A stretch of 34,259 bases of DNA from Pseudomonadota bacterium (lineage in GTDB: Bacteria; Pseudomonadota; Gammaproteobacteria; Burkholderiales; Sulfuriferulaceae). Positions 16,886 to 26,077 of this stretch are shown here, piece after piece. Position 1 is the stretch's first letter, and each line of letters opens with the position of its first letter. The stretch is taken from assembly GCA_021795395.1 (NCBI GenBank), contig JAJYPN010000031.1, positions 1 to 34,259 on the forward strand, read 5' to 3'. Under the pieces are notes generated by a model that was given only the letters and a program-made list of their open reading frames with translations, was not told the DNA's origin and did no database searches. The position numbers and the translations under genes are program-made.

Positions 16886-17034
16886 TTTGGTTGCAACCGG
16901 ATTTTCAGCCGGCGGTTGCGCTGTTTCCGGGTCTGGGTCTTGGTAGATGACAATCGACATTGAGCCTATTTAAAACGATAGCTGTTGATAATAAAAATTT
17001 TTGGTTATTCAAAATTTCAACGGGGACCGGTCCC

Positions 17035-17778
17035 ATGAATAAAATCTGGCTACAAAAATGGACGACGTGGTATGAGCAATTTGCACAACGTTCGGCTTAT
17101 CCCGTATTTCGGCAATGGCTGCTGTGGATCAGGGATATCGGCTTGGTGCTGGTCGGCGTCTCTTGCATGGGGATTGCATTATTCGCCAGTCCTACTGTGC
17201 TGCGCGATCATTTGCTGCTGTATTGGTATGTGGAGTTCATGGGACGGTATTTCGCTGCAATACAGCGATTATCGGTCGGGGCGCTGTATCCACAGATCTC
17301 GCAATTGGTTTTTGCCGTGGGTTGGGGAATGGCGATCATACCGTTCACGGCTTCGTTACTGAACTCGGTCATTTATTTGCTGATCCTCGCTTATCAGGAG
17401 ACCAAGTCGCGGATGACGAAAGCTTACGAAGAAAAAACGGTCTCCCGCGGCCGTTTGATAGAAATAATAGCTATTCCAATAATCGTTTTCTTCTATGGCC
17501 TGATTGCATTAGGTGATTTGGGGATCATCAAGATTCCGATAGGCTGGGTTAATGGCGACATGATGACCAGGGACGCGACAAGTAAACTTCATCTATATCG
17601 TCATGGCTGGGCGAGTTTGGTAATTCCGCATCTTTATACATCGCGCTGGGGCCTGGGCATCATGGCACCCGGAATCATTATCGGGGGTACGCTATTGTAT
17701 TCGAGTGTCTGGGTCTTCCTCGTATTCAATGGACAAGACTGGTTGCATAGGCGTTTGCATCGACAAACAGCCTGTTAA
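17035..17778 (+). CDS. Polytopic membrane protein of unknown function
   Basis: The 247-residue product has four to five probable membrane helices (IGLVLVGVSCMGIALF, LVFAVGWGMAIIPFTASLL, SVIYLLILAYQE, IIAIPIIVFFYGLIALG, IMAPGIIIGGTLLYSSVWVF). There is a basic loop after the third and a His/Arg-rich end. I prefer ATG 17035, with GGGGA nine bases upstream, over the in-frame alternative at 16960. It follows the stator genes but shows no flagellar motif. I do not recognise the family. Confidence 0.7.
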   Translation: MNKIWLQKWTTWYEQFAQRSAYPVFRQWLLWIRDIGLVLVGVSCMGIALFASPTVLRDHLLLYWYVEFMGRYFAAIQRLSVGALYPQISQLVFAVGWGMAIIPFTASLLNSVIYLLILAYQETKSRMTKAYEEKTVSRGRLIEIIAIPIIVFFYGLIALGDLGIIKIPIGWVNGDMMTRDATSKLHLYRHGWASLVIPHLYTSRWGLGIMAPGIIIGGTLLYSSVWVFLVFNGQDWLHRRLHRQTAC

Positions 17779-17884
17779 AAAAGAAGTAATGAGCGACACG
17801 GTAACTAGTCTTGCTGTTTAACCGTCTGCAACGCTAGCATAGTCCCGGTCAGTTTGTTACGATTCAGCTTTTTGTAGGCGTTTT

Positions 17885-19471
17885 ATGCAAAGCGATCTGA
17901 AGGTATTGGAGTTTGACGGCATACGGCGGATACTGGAGCGCTTGACTTTTTCCCCTTACGGCGCCGACGCGGCGCGGCATCTGGAACCGGCTCCCAACCT
18001 CACTGTAGCGCGCAGCATGCAGGCGGCGGTGACGGCGGCACGGCAGATCGTCGATGCCTATCTGCTGCCGCGCGTGCAGAATGTGCCCGATGTACGGGCC
18101 GCTTTGAGGCAAGCCAATCAGGCGGGTGCGGCCTTGCCTGCCAGCGCTTTGCACAATCTGCGCACCTTGATGCAGATCGGGCTGACTTATCGCCAGCTGG
18201 TGGCCGATTATCCCGCATTGTACGGTCAGATACAGAGCCTGAAAGCGCCGGCGCCGCTGGTCGAGGCGCTGGACGGCGCGATCAATCCGGCGGGGCGTTT
18301 GCGCGACGATGCTACGCCTGAGCTCGCCGATCTGCACCAGCAATATCAGCAGGTGCAAACGACTATCGAAGCGCAACTGAAAGCCTTGATGGCGGCACCC
18401 GAATACGCCGGGTTTTTCGACGAGCGCAGCCGCGTGCAGTGGCACGGCATGCGTGCGGTGCTGGCCGTCAAAACCGTGCATGCCGACAAGCTCAAGGGCG
18501 TGCGTCGCGGCACCAGCGGCGGCGGGCGCGATACGTTGATCGAGCCGGTCGAGACGGTCGGTCACAATAACCGGCTGGAAGCCCTGAACAGCAAGATCGA
18601 AGCGCAGAACCAGATCGTGTTGCGCGCCGTTACCGATACGGTACGCGCGCATCTGGACGATCTGGACCGGCTGGTCGACGCGCTGACCTGGATCGATCTG
18701 GCCCTGGCCGCCGGGCAATTCTCCGCTGCGATCAATGCTTCGCCGCCGCAACTGACGGATGAGGCGAGCTTGTCGCTGCAAGGCGCCTATCACCCGCAAT
18801 TGCTGCTGCAATTCCAGGAAAAAACCATTTCGCGCCTCGTTCCGCTCAGCATCGATTTATCCGAGCGGGAAGCGATGCTGGTCATTACCGGACCGAATAC
18901 CGGCGGCAAGACGGTCGTGCTGAAAACGGTGGGGCTGCTGGTGACGATGGCGCACTGCGGCCTGCATTTGCCGGCGGAAGGGCCGTGCATAGTCGGCAAT
19001 TTCGACCGCGTGATCGTCGATGTCGGCGACAAGCAGAGTTTGTATAATCACTTGTCCACCTTTGCCGGGCATGTCGAAGTGCTGAAACGTTTGCTCGAAC
19101 AGGCCGACGCCCGGACGCTGGTGCTGATGGACGAGCTGGGTACCGGCACCGACCCGGAGGAGGGCGCATCGCTGGCGATGGCGGTGCTCGACGAGCTGGC
19201 GACGCGCAAGGTGCACGGCATCGTGACCACCCATCTGACGCCCCTGAAAGCGTTTGCCGATCAGCACCCTTATCTGAGCAATGCTTCCATGCGCTTCGAT
19301 TATGCGACGCTGACGCCGACGTACCAGCTGGAATTCGGTCTGGCGGGCAAATCGCTGGGTTTGATCATTGCCGAAAAAAACGGCCTGCCTGCGCCACTGG
19401 TGGACGAGGCGAGAACGTATTTGCAGAAGATCCAGAGCGGGAATTTCGGCGACGATGCTGCGGTGTCCTGA
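17885..19471 (+). CDS. MutS2-like ATPase lacking the Smr nuclease domain
   Basis: MutS2 proteins process branched DNA or collided ribosomes. This 528-residue protein has the MutS core helices (residues 1-280). The ATPase domain has Walker A GPNTGGKT at 336-343, Walker B TLVLMDELGTGTDPEEG around 411-427, and the switch histidine in VTTHLTPLK. Full MutS2 is near 780 residues with a KOW linker and C-terminal Smr domain; here the protein ends soon after the ATPase domain (AGKSLGLIIAEKNGLP). The stop is clean and no Smr sequence follows, so this is a naturally short subfamily or an old truncation. Confidence 0.85.
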   Translation: MQSDLKVLEFDGIRRILERLTFSPYGADAARHLEPAPNLTVARSMQAAVTAARQIVDAYLLPRVQNVPDVRAALRQANQAGAALPASALHNLRTLMQIGLTYRQLVADYPALYGQIQSLKAPAPLVEALDGAINPAGRLRDDATPELADLHQQYQQVQTTIEAQLKALMAAPEYAGFFDERSRVQWHGMRAVLAVKTVHADKLKGVRRGTSGGGRDTLIEPVETVGHNNRLEALNSKIEAQNQIVLRAVTDTVRAHLDDLDRLVDALTWIDLALAAGQFSAAINASPPQLTDEASLSLQGAYHPQLLLQFQEKTISRLVPLSIDLSEREAMLVITGPNTGGKTVVLKTVGLLVTMAHCGLHLPAEGPCIVGNFDRVIVDVGDKQSLYNHLSTFAGHVEVLKRLLEQADARTLVLMDELGTGTDPEEGASLAMAVLDELATRKVHGIVTTHLTPLKAFADQHPYLSNASMRFDYATLTPTYQLEFGLAGKSLGLIIAEKNGLPAPLVDEARTYLQKIQSGNFGDDAAVS

Positions 19472-19558
19472 TTCTGGTATTTTGCCCGCGGCCTACTGCT
19501 GCGGGTGCATTTCGCCGGGCTACGATGATTTCATTCCGGCATTCCCGGTTACCATGAC

Positions 19559-19584
19559 ACCACTCCGGCTTTCGCCGGAGTGGT
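19559..19584. terminator. Strong hairpin between convergent mutS2-like gene and dapD
   Basis: ACCACTCCGGC (19559-19569) pairs perfectly with GCCGGAGTGGT (19574-19584) around a TTTC loop, giving an 11-bp stem. It lies between two convergent genes and could end transcripts from both sides. No T-run follows on either strand, so it may also be a short REP-like palindrome. Confidence 0.55.
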
Positions 19585-19603
19585 GAATCAATAACGCGGG
19601 CGA

Positions 19604-20425
19604 TCAGATGCCGCGCAGCAGTTCGTTGATGCCGACCTTGCTGCGGGTTTTTTCGTCGACTTTTTTGACGATGACCGCGCAATACAGGCTGTATGTGCCG
19701 TCCTTGGAAGGGAGGTTGCCGCTGACCACGACCGAGCCGGCGGGGACGCGGCCGTAAGTGACTTCGCCGGTTTCGCGGTCGTAAATTTTGGTCGATTGCC
19801 CGATGTAGACGCCCATCGAGATGACGGCGTTGTCTTCGACGATCACGCCTTCGACGATTTCGGAGCGCGCGCCGATGAAACAGTTGTCGCCGATGATGGT
19901 CGGATTGGCCTGCACCGGCTCCAGTACGCCGCCTATGCCGACGCCGCCGGAGAGATGGACGTTTTTGCCGATCTGCGCGCAGGAACCGACCGTCGCCCAG
20001 GTATCGACCATCGTTCCTTCGTCTACATACGCGCCAATGTTGACATACGAGGGCATCAGCACTACATTTTTACCGATAAACGCGCCGCGCCGGGCAGCGG
20101 CGGGGGGTACTACGCGAAAGCCGCCGTCGCGGAAATCGCGGCTGTTATAGTCGGCGAATTTGGACGGTACCTTGTCATAATAATTGGTGAAGCCACCCTT
20201 GATGAAAAAATTGTCTTCGAGACGGAAGGACAGCAGCACCGCCTTTTTTAACCACTGATGCGTGACCCAGACGCCGTTTTCCTTGCTGGCGACACGCAGC
20301 CGGCCTTTGTCCAGATCTTCGATGACGTGGGCGACGGCGTCCTTGAGTTCGCGATCGGCATTATGCGGAGTGATGTCGGCACGCCGTTCGAAAGCGGCTT
20401 CGATGAGTTGCTGGATGTCTGTCAT
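19604..20425 (-). CDS. dapD: 2,3,4,5-tetrahydropyridine-2,6-dicarboxylate N-succinyltransferase
   Basis: DapD succinylates tetrahydrodipicolinate in lysine and meso-diaminopimelate synthesis, using succinyl-CoA in the cytosol. The 273 residues match the family length. They begin [20 protein letters not shown] and contain a left-handed beta-helix of hexapeptide repeats ([36 protein letters not shown]). The substrate segment [20 protein letters not shown] precedes the helix. It lies 40 bases after dapC on the same strand, so consecutive pathway steps are probably co-transcribed. Confidence 0.97.
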   Translation of the reverse strand: MTDIQQLIEAAFERRADITPHNADRELKDAVAHVIEDLDKGRLRVASKENGVWVTHQWLKKAVLLSFRLEDNFFIKGGFTNYYDKVPSKFADYNSRDFRDGGFRVVPPAAARRGAFIGKNVVLMPSYVNIGAYVDEGTMVDTWATVGSCAQIGKNVHLSGGVGIGGVLEPVQANPTIIGDNCFIGARSEIVEGVIVEDNAVISMGVYIGQSTKIYDRETGEVTYGRVPAGSVVVSGNLPSKDGTYSLYCAVIVKKVDEKTRSKVGINELLRGI

Positions 20426-20465
20426 GAGTAGTTCCCTGGTTGAAAAATCGGTTTATGAGGAAGGA

Positions 20466-21662
20466 TTAATACTGCGCGATCTGGCTGACGATGCGATGAG
20501 CGGCCTCCGTGCAATCGGCGAGCGGCGCGACGAGCGCGATGCGGACAAAACCGCGGCCCGGGTTCGTGCCGGCGTAGTCGCGCGCGAGGTACGAGCCTGG
20601 CAAAATGGTGACGTGATAATCATGATAGAGACGGCGGGCAAAATCGATGTCATCGCCGCCCGGTACCGCCAGCCACAGATAAAAGGCGGCGTCGGGCATC
20701 GTTGCTGCGATAGCAGGTTTGAGTATGTCCAGTACCGCCGCAAATTTTTCGGTGTACAAGCGGCGATTTTCAACGACGTGCGTTTCGTCGTTCCACGCCG
20801 CGGTACTCGCCATCTGTATACTGGGCGACATGGCCGAGCCGTGATATGTGCGATAGAGCAGAAACTTGGCGATCAGTTCGGCGTCGCCGGCGACGAAACC
20901 GGAGCGCATGCCGGGCACATTGGAACGCTTGGACAGACTGGAAAACATGAGCAGGTTTTTGTAATCGCCGCGTCCCAGTTGCTGCGCCGCCTGCAATGCG
21001 CCCAACGGCGGCCGGGATTCGTCGAAATAAATCTCGGAATAGCATTCGTCTGCCGCTATGGCGAAGCCGTAGCGGTCGGACAAATCGAACACAGTGCGCC
21101 ACTCGTCCAGATCCATCACGTGTCCTGTCGGATTGTCGGGAGAACAGACGTAGACCAGTTGCGTGCGTTTCAGGACGGCTTCGGGCACGTTGCCGAAGTT
21201 CATACGATAGCCGTTTTCCGCCTGTGTAGGCAGATAATGCGGCTGGGCGCCGGCCAAGAGCGCCGCGCCTTCGTAGATCTGGTAAAACGGATTGGGCGAA
21301 ATGACGACGGGTTCGCCCAGACAGGGATCGACAACGGTCTGGGCAAACGCGAACAGGGCTTCGCGGCTGCCGTTGACGGGCAATATTCGGCTGTCGTGAT
21401 CCGGTCTTTCGATCTCGTAGCGGCGAGCGATCCAGTCGGCGATGGCGATACGCAGTTGCGGTATGCCGGCGGTAAGCGGATAGCTGGCGAGGCCGTCGAG
21501 GTGGTCGATCAGCGCCCGTTTGATGAAATCCGGCGTGGCGTGTTTGGGTTCACCTATCGATAAATTGATCGGCCGAAATTGCGTAGCAGGAACGATGTCG
21601 GCAAACAGTTCGCGCAATTTCTGGAACGGATACGCCTGTAAACGGTTAAGATAGGGATTCAT
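20466..21662 (-). CDS. dapC: Succinyldiaminopimelate transaminase
   Basis: DapC is a class I/II PLP aminotransferase that makes N-succinyl-LL-diaminopimelate from the keto acid, the step after DapD. The 398 residues start MNPYLNRLQAYPFQKLRELF. They contain the fold-type I landmarks LSIGEPKHATP, the cofactor-contact segment CSPDNPTGHVMD (residues 173-184), ADECYSEIYFDE, and the Schiff-base lysine K245 in SSLSKRSNVPGMRSGF. The dapD neighbour separates it from generic aminotransferases. A 433-codon plus-strand frame across both dap genes is a shadow. Confidence 0.93.
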   Translation of the reverse strand: MNPYLNRLQAYPFQKLRELFADIVPATQFRPINLSIGEPKHATPDFIKRALIDHLDGLASYPLTAGIPQLRIAIADWIARRYEIERPDHDSRILPVNGSREALFAFAQTVVDPCLGEPVVISPNPFYQIYEGAALLAGAQPHYLPTQAENGYRMNFGNVPEAVLKRTQLVYVCSPDNPTGHVMDLDEWRTVFDLSDRYGFAIAADECYSEIYFDESRPPLGALQAAQQLGRGDYKNLLMFSSLSKRSNVPGMRSGFVAGDAELIAKFLLYRTYHGSAMSPSIQMASTAAWNDETHVVENRRLYTEKFAAVLDILKPAIAATMPDAAFYLWLAVPGGDDIDFARRLYHDYHVTILPGSYLARDYAGTNPGRGFVRIALVAPLADCTEAAHRIVSQIAQY

Positions 21663-21818
21663 GACCCACGGGTTCGGAAAAAGCCCTTATTATAAGCTGT
21701 AAGCGCGCGCGTAGCGCATGCGAATTTGATCAATCGATGCATTGGAATAAAAGTTGATGAGTCCACCATGGAATGGCAGATTGTTTGTTGACGGAATTGC
21801 AGAGCCGGGCCAAAAACG

Positions 21819-22718
21819 ATGACGGAGGTGCGGTCCGATAGCAAGCGCGGCGGTTTGCCGGTACTGGCGCTATTGATGAGCGCAAGCTTATGGGGAATGA
21901 TCTGGTTCCCCTATCGCTGGCTCAGTCACATGGGCGTGTCGGGACTGATGTCGACATTCGTGACGTATGTGGCCGCGCTCATGATAGGGCTGCCGTTCTA
22001 TCGCGGCCGCTGGGCAGACGTGATGACAGCCAGACGCTGGTGGCTGGCAATCGCCTTCTTTTCGGGATGGACCAATACCGCTTATGTGCTGGCGGTGATT
22101 CACGGTGAAGTGATGCGGGTGTCACTGCTGTTTTATCTCGCTCCGCTGTGGACTGTCCTGTTTTCCAGGATTTTGCTCGCCGAGCGTTTGAGTCGTACCG
22201 GATATTACATCGTGCTGCTTTCCCTGGGTGGAGCCTTGGTGATGTTGTGGCGTCCGCACGGCCGCCTGCCGATTCCGGCTAATGCCGCGGAATGGGCAGG
22301 GTTGTCCGCGGGCGTCAGTTTTGCCCTGACCAACGTCCTGTCCAAGCGCGCTGGCATGCTCAGTATCGAAGCCAAATCCGTCGCGATCGGCATCGGCGGC
22401 GCATTGATGCCCTTGCCGCTGCTCTTGCTGCAACCGGCGGCTTTCGCTGCATGGGGAAAGTATACGCCGATGACCTGGAGCGTATTATTCATGCTGGCGG
22501 TCAGCATGCTGATCATTACCGTGGTATTGCAGTATGGCTTGTTACACGTGGCGGCGAACCGCGCTATCGTTATTTTGCTGTTCGAGTTGATCGTATCGGC
22601 GCTGTCTGCGTATTTTCTGGCGGGAGAATCGCTGGTCGGCAAAGAATGGCTGGGTGCCGCCATGATCATGGTCGCCAGTCTGTTTTCGGGACGGCTCGAC
22701 AGGGAGGCTGGATCATGA
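21819..22718 (+). CDS. EamA/DMT-family transporter
   Basis: The 299-residue protein has about ten membrane helices in two repeated EamA halves, as in drug/metabolite exporters. The first half opens LALLMSASLWGMIWFPYRWL and includes FFSGWTNTAYVLAVIHGEV. The second opens WAGLSAGVSFALTNVLSKRA and ends with LFELIVSALSAYFLAGESL. Substrates range from amino acids to metabolites and cannot be told from sequence. It lies divergent to dapC. Its TGA overlaps the start of the VOC gene, so the two are coupled. Confidence 0.88.
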   Translation: MTEVRSDSKRGGLPVLALLMSASLWGMIWFPYRWLSHMGVSGLMSTFVTYVAALMIGLPFYRGRWADVMTARRWWLAIAFFSGWTNTAYVLAVIHGEVMRVSLLFYLAPLWTVLFSRILLAERLSRTGYYIVLLSLGGALVMLWRPHGRLPIPANAAEWAGLSAGVSFALTNVLSKRAGMLSIEAKSVAIGIGGALMPLPLLLLQPAAFAAWGKYTPMTWSVLFMLAVSMLIITVVLQYGLLHVAANRAIVILLFELIVSALSAYFLAGESLVGKEWLGAAMIMVASLFSGRLDREAGS

Positions 22719-23092
22719 ATCTGGTTATCGGCATGCATCATGCGTCCGTCGTAGTGGAAGATCTGTCGCGTGCGCGTGGATTTTATGAAGGCATACTCGG
22801 CTTCTCGCCCTCTACTGATCGGCCGGCGCTGTCGTTCGACGGCGTCTGGTACGATATCGGAGCATCGCAGATCCATCTACTTTGCGTACCGAATCCGGAA
22901 GCAGGGCTGATACGCCCTTCACACGTCGGACGCGACCGGCATCTAGCCCTGACGGTGACAAACCTCGACGAACTTCGCGAGCGGCTGGATCGAGCTCGAA
23001 TCGCCTATACGCAAAGCCGTTCGGGGCGAAACGCCCTGTTTTGCCGCGACCCCGACGACAACGGCCTGGAATTTATCGCCGTCACTGTCTGA
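22715..23092 (+). CDS. VOC-superfamily (glyoxalase/dioxygenase-like) protein
   Basis: The 125-residue protein has two beta-alpha-beta-beta-beta modules typical of vicinal oxygen chelate proteins. It starts GMHHASVVVEDLSRARGFYE with a metal-ligand histidine. RHLALTVTNLDEL has a second histidine, and NGLEFIAV ends with the metal-ligand glutamate. The ATG (22715) overlaps the transporter stop as ATGA. Such proteins include glyoxalases, resistance proteins and dioxygenases; no substrate is evident. Coupling to an exporter might hint at a detoxification or export role, but that is a guess. Confidence 0.85.
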   Translation: MNLVIGMHHASVVVEDLSRARGFYEGILGFSPSTDRPALSFDGVWYDIGASQIHLLCVPNPEAGLIRPSHVGRDRHLALTVTNLDELRERLDRARIAYTQSRSGRNALFCRDPDDNGLEFIAVTV

Positions 23093-23151
23093 CTAGCTTT
23101 CAAATAACCCTGTGCGTAAAACATTGTTGGAAGTAACTTCATTGAAAAACT

Positions 23152-24954
23152 TCAGTGCGTGATCATGGCGTACAGCAGCGGCAGTTTGGCCGGCAACTCC
23201 GAAGCTTTGCGGATGATGATGAAATTGTTTTTGCCAAAAATATGCGGCAGATAGTCGCGCGCTTCCTGGTCGATGGTGACGCAAAACGGTCGCAAGCCTT
23301 GCTGCCTCGCAGCGCTGATCGCCTTGCGCGTATCTTCGATACCGAATCGGCCTTCGTAGTGGTCGGTATCGTTGGGTTTGCCGTCGGTAAGCAGCAACAG
23401 CAGACGTTCGCGCGAGCGTTGCCGTTCCAGGATTTCCGCGGCGCGCCGGACCGCGGCACCCATGCGCGTGTAGTAGGCCGGCTTGATGCTCAGGATGCGG
23501 CTGCGTATCTTGCCGTCGTAAGGCTCGTCGAACGATTTCAAATCGTAGAACCGAACGTCGTTACGCTCGTGCGAATTGAAGCCGTACAGGGCGAAGCGGT
23601 CGCGCGTGACGCTCAGCGCTTCGGAGAACAGCACCAAGCTGTCGCGGATGACGTCGATGACGCTGCGCTCCGGTCCTATCCAGGCTTCGGTCGATAAAGA
23701 CAGGTCGGCGAGCAGCAGACACGCGAGATCGCGGTCGCGTTTGCGCATATCCGTAAAAAACCTTCCCTCGCCGCCGTCGGCCAGATGCCGGATATACGGA
23801 TCGATATCGATATCGCTGCCGTCGGGTTGCGACTTGAGCCGGATGCGGGCAGGCGCCAGCGCTTCGAATTGACGTTTCAGCCGCTGCTGGTCGCGCTTGA
23901 GACGGGCTGGCAATACGCCTGCTATCGTCTGCGCCGGCTGTATCGGCGTAATCTGGCATTGCGCCGGTCTCAGCAAGCGGGCCCGGTAATCCCATTCCGG
24001 CAGCATCCGCACGCCGTCGAGCGGCGTTTGGTCGAGGGCTGCCGCAGGCAGGTCGAGTTCCATGCGCAATTTTTTTGCGACTTGCCTGCCGTCGCGGGCG
24101 ATGCTGATGACATCCAGATCGTCTGCCGCCTGCGCGAGATCTTCGTCGTCGTTGTCGTCGATGCTGTGTTCGACTTTTGCGTATTCGCTCCAACTGAAGA
24201 TGGTTTCGGGGCGGAACAGCAACATCCCGCCTTGGCGCTCGGGTAATTCCGCCTGTTCGGCGCTGCAGCGTTTTTTGTCGGGTTGCGCGACGTTCGCAGC
24301 TGTGGCGAACGGTTGCGTTTTACCGGCGGCAATACCGATGGGCGCGGGCGCATCGGGACGCAGCCAGAGCATCACCGGATACGGCGATCTGCCGGCGGCG
24401 GGCCATGACGTGACGCTGCCCGGATATTGCAATGCTGCACGGATGGCCTGTTCCTGCAGCGCTTCGGCGGCGGGCAGCTTGTGCGGCTCGGGGCGGCGTG
24501 CGATTTCGGCGTCCACCAGGCGGAAATACCGCGCTCTTAATCCGGGATAATTGCGGATTACCGCCGCCGTTGCGGTCTGGTTTCTGGCCGCCCACGGCAA
24601 ATCCGGCGCACGGTCGCACGCGCATAACGCCGCCAGCCAGAAATATGCATCGCGGTTCAGGCGTTGCTCCGGATAAACGTCGATCCGCGACGGCAGCCGC
24701 AATGCTTCGCTGTCCGCCCACGCGAGACCGGCTTTGCGTTCGCTGCCCGCCAACCGCTGCAGCATGGAGCGGCGCGCGCCGTGCAGCGTTTGCGCGCCGG
24801 CCTGTAGGGTCGCGCCCGGGTCGCCGCCCAGAGCGCGATACAGCAATGCCGCGCTACGGGCGACGTCGGTGAGTTCGACGGCCATTTGCGGGAAACGCCG
24901 GGCGGCGAGTTTATTTATCCAGCGATGCCACAGTATGCCGACTTGCTCTTCCAT
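23152..24954 (-). CDS. norD: Nitric oxide reductase activation protein NorD
   Basis: NorD is the von Willebrand A protein that works with the MoxR-type ATPase NorQ to mature NorCB, probably in FeB insertion. The 600 residues have a helical N-terminal part and an acidic stretch (IDDNDDEDLAQAADDLD near 265-281). The C-terminal vWA domain has MIDAS motif D417-L-S-L-S421 and LLLLLTDGKPNDTDHYEGRF. It is the last gene of the nor operon, 12 bases after norQ, and converges on the VOC gene. Confidence 0.93.
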   Translation of the reverse strand: MEEQVGILWHRWINKLAARRFPQMAVELTDVARSAALLYRALGGDPGATLQAGAQTLHGARRSMLQRLAGSERKAGLAWADSEALRLPSRIDVYPEQRLNRDAYFWLAALCACDRAPDLPWAARNQTATAAVIRNYPGLRARYFRLVDAEIARRPEPHKLPAAEALQEQAIRAALQYPGSVTSWPAAGRSPYPVMLWLRPDAPAPIGIAAGKTQPFATAANVAQPDKKRCSAEQAELPERQGGMLLFRPETIFSWSEYAKVEHSIDDNDDEDLAQAADDLDVISIARDGRQVAKKLRMELDLPAAALDQTPLDGVRMLPEWDYRARLLRPAQCQITPIQPAQTIAGVLPARLKRDQQRLKRQFEALAPARIRLKSQPDGSDIDIDPYIRHLADGGEGRFFTDMRKRDRDLACLLLADLSLSTEAWIGPERSVIDVIRDSLVLFSEALSVTRDRFALYGFNSHERNDVRFYDLKSFDEPYDGKIRSRILSIKPAYYTRMGAAVRRAAEILERQRSRERLLLLLTDGKPNDTDHYEGRFGIEDTRKAISAARQQGLRPFCVTIDQEARDYLPHIFGKNNFIIIRKASELPAKLPLLYAMITH

Positions 24955-24966
24955 GCCGCCTCCGGT

Positions 24967-25785
24967 TCAGTCGCCGAAAATGGCGTCGACCACTTCCATC
25001 AGCGCCGTTACGGTTTCCGGTTCGTCGGAGAGGCATTCGATCACGGCGACGCGACAGGCTGCGCGCGCATCGTGACCGCTGGCGATCAGTCTGGCGGCAC
25101 AGACGATCAGCCGCGTGCCGGGCGCCGCTTCCAGATCGTGTTCCGCCGTGCTGCGCAAAGCCTGAACCAGGGTAACCAGACGTTTGGCGGTGTCGCGCTC
25201 GACCCCGGATTCGGTGACTACTATGTCGATTTCGCGGGCGGTTTGCGGGAAATCGAAAGCGAGCGAGACGAAACGTTGACGGGTGCTGGGTTTGAGCCCT
25301 TTCGAGAAGTTCTGGTAACCCGGATTGTAGGATACGACCAGCATGAACTCGGGCGGCGCTTCCAGGATTTCGCCGGTACGGTCTACCGGCAGTATCCGTC
25401 GGTCGTCGGACAGCGCGTGCAGCACGACCGTCGTATCCTTGCGCGCTTCGACGATTTCGTCCAGATAGCAGATGCCGCCGTGCCGTATCGCCTGGGTGAG
25501 CGGCCCGTCGGCCCAGTAGGTTCCATTTGCGCCGATCAGATGGCGTCCGACCAGATCGGCGGCGGACAGATCGTCGTGGCACGAGACCGTATAAAGCGGT
25601 CGGCCCAGTTTGGCGGCCATATGTTCGATGAATCGGGTCTTACCGCAACCGGTAGGGCCCTTGATCAGCAGCGGCAACCGATTGCGGTAGGCGGATTCGA
25701 AAATATCGGTCTCGTTGCCGATAGGTGTGTAAAAAGGGATGTGGTTGGGCTGATTTGTGCCCCGCGACAGAGGAGTGACTGACAT
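24967..25785 (-). CDS. norQ: MoxR-type AAA+ ATPase NorQ
   Basis: NorQ is an AAA+ ATPase partnering NorD in assembly of active nitric oxide reductase. The 272 residues carry Walker A GPTGCGKT at 43-50, then DLVGRHLIGANGTYWADGPL, Walker B ICYLDEIVEA near 105-114, and a sensor region VVSYNPGYQNFSKGLKPSTRQRF (given in parts: NPGYQ, KPSTRQRF). That is the NirQ/NorQ/CbbQ pattern. Its place between the small membrane gene and norD makes NorQ the right member of the family. Confidence 0.94.
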   Translation of the reverse strand: MSVTPLSRGTNQPNHIPFYTPIGNETDIFESAYRNRLPLLIKGPTGCGKTRFIEHMAAKLGRPLYTVSCHDDLSAADLVGRHLIGANGTYWADGPLTQAIRHGGICYLDEIVEARKDTTVVLHALSDDRRILPVDRTGEILEAPPEFMLVVSYNPGYQNFSKGLKPSTRQRFVSLAFDFPQTAREIDIVVTESGVERDTAKRLVTLVQALRSTAEHDLEAAPGTRLIVCAARLIASGHDARAACRVAVIECLSDEPETVTALMEVVDAIFGD

Positions 25786-25795
25786 GAGGGTTCCT

Positions 25796-26065
25796 TTAAC
25801 GGATGAGATAGGCGACGCCGATGAGCGTGCCGACGGCGATCAGGTAGACGCTCATGGTCACGCGCCACACGGGACGCGCATGACGCAGCCCCATGAAATG
25901 ATCGACCACGAGTTGCCCCTTGAGCAGGGTCAGCACGAGCACGAGCAGCATGAGTATCCGGCCCGGTTTGTCGTACGCCAGCTGAAAAGAGATCGCCGCC
26001 AGCGCGAGCAATGACAGCCATGCTCCGGTGCACGGTTTTATCGCATGCAAGTAACTGTTTTTCAT
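25796..26065 (-). CDS. norF: NorF-like small membrane protein (COX4_pro type)
   Basis: The 89-residue protein has three membrane helices (AWLSLLALAAISFQLAY, ILMLLVLVLTLLKGQLVVDHF, VYLIAVGTLIGVAYLIR). It includes the KGQLVVDHFMGLRHA segment typical of prokaryotic cytochrome oxidase subunit IV and NorF proteins. It lies 12 bases after norE. NorF and NorE are not part of purified NorCB but are reported to support full activity in denitrifiers. The gene name follows context and length. Confidence 0.78.
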   Translation of the reverse strand: MKNSYLHAIKPCTGAWLSLLALAAISFQLAYDKPGRILMLLVLVLTLLKGQLVVDHFMGLRHARPVWRVTMSVYLIAVGTLIGVAYLIR

Positions 26066-26077
26066 TAATTTCTCCTT

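Noticed and set aside
20262-21563. 433-codon open frame on the plus strand
   Set aside because: It lies antisense to dapD and dapC, both clearly real, and its product has no recognisable motif.
24886-25782. 298-codon plus-strand frame
   Set aside because: It is antisense to norQ and the start of norD; composition is typical of a high-GC shadow frame.
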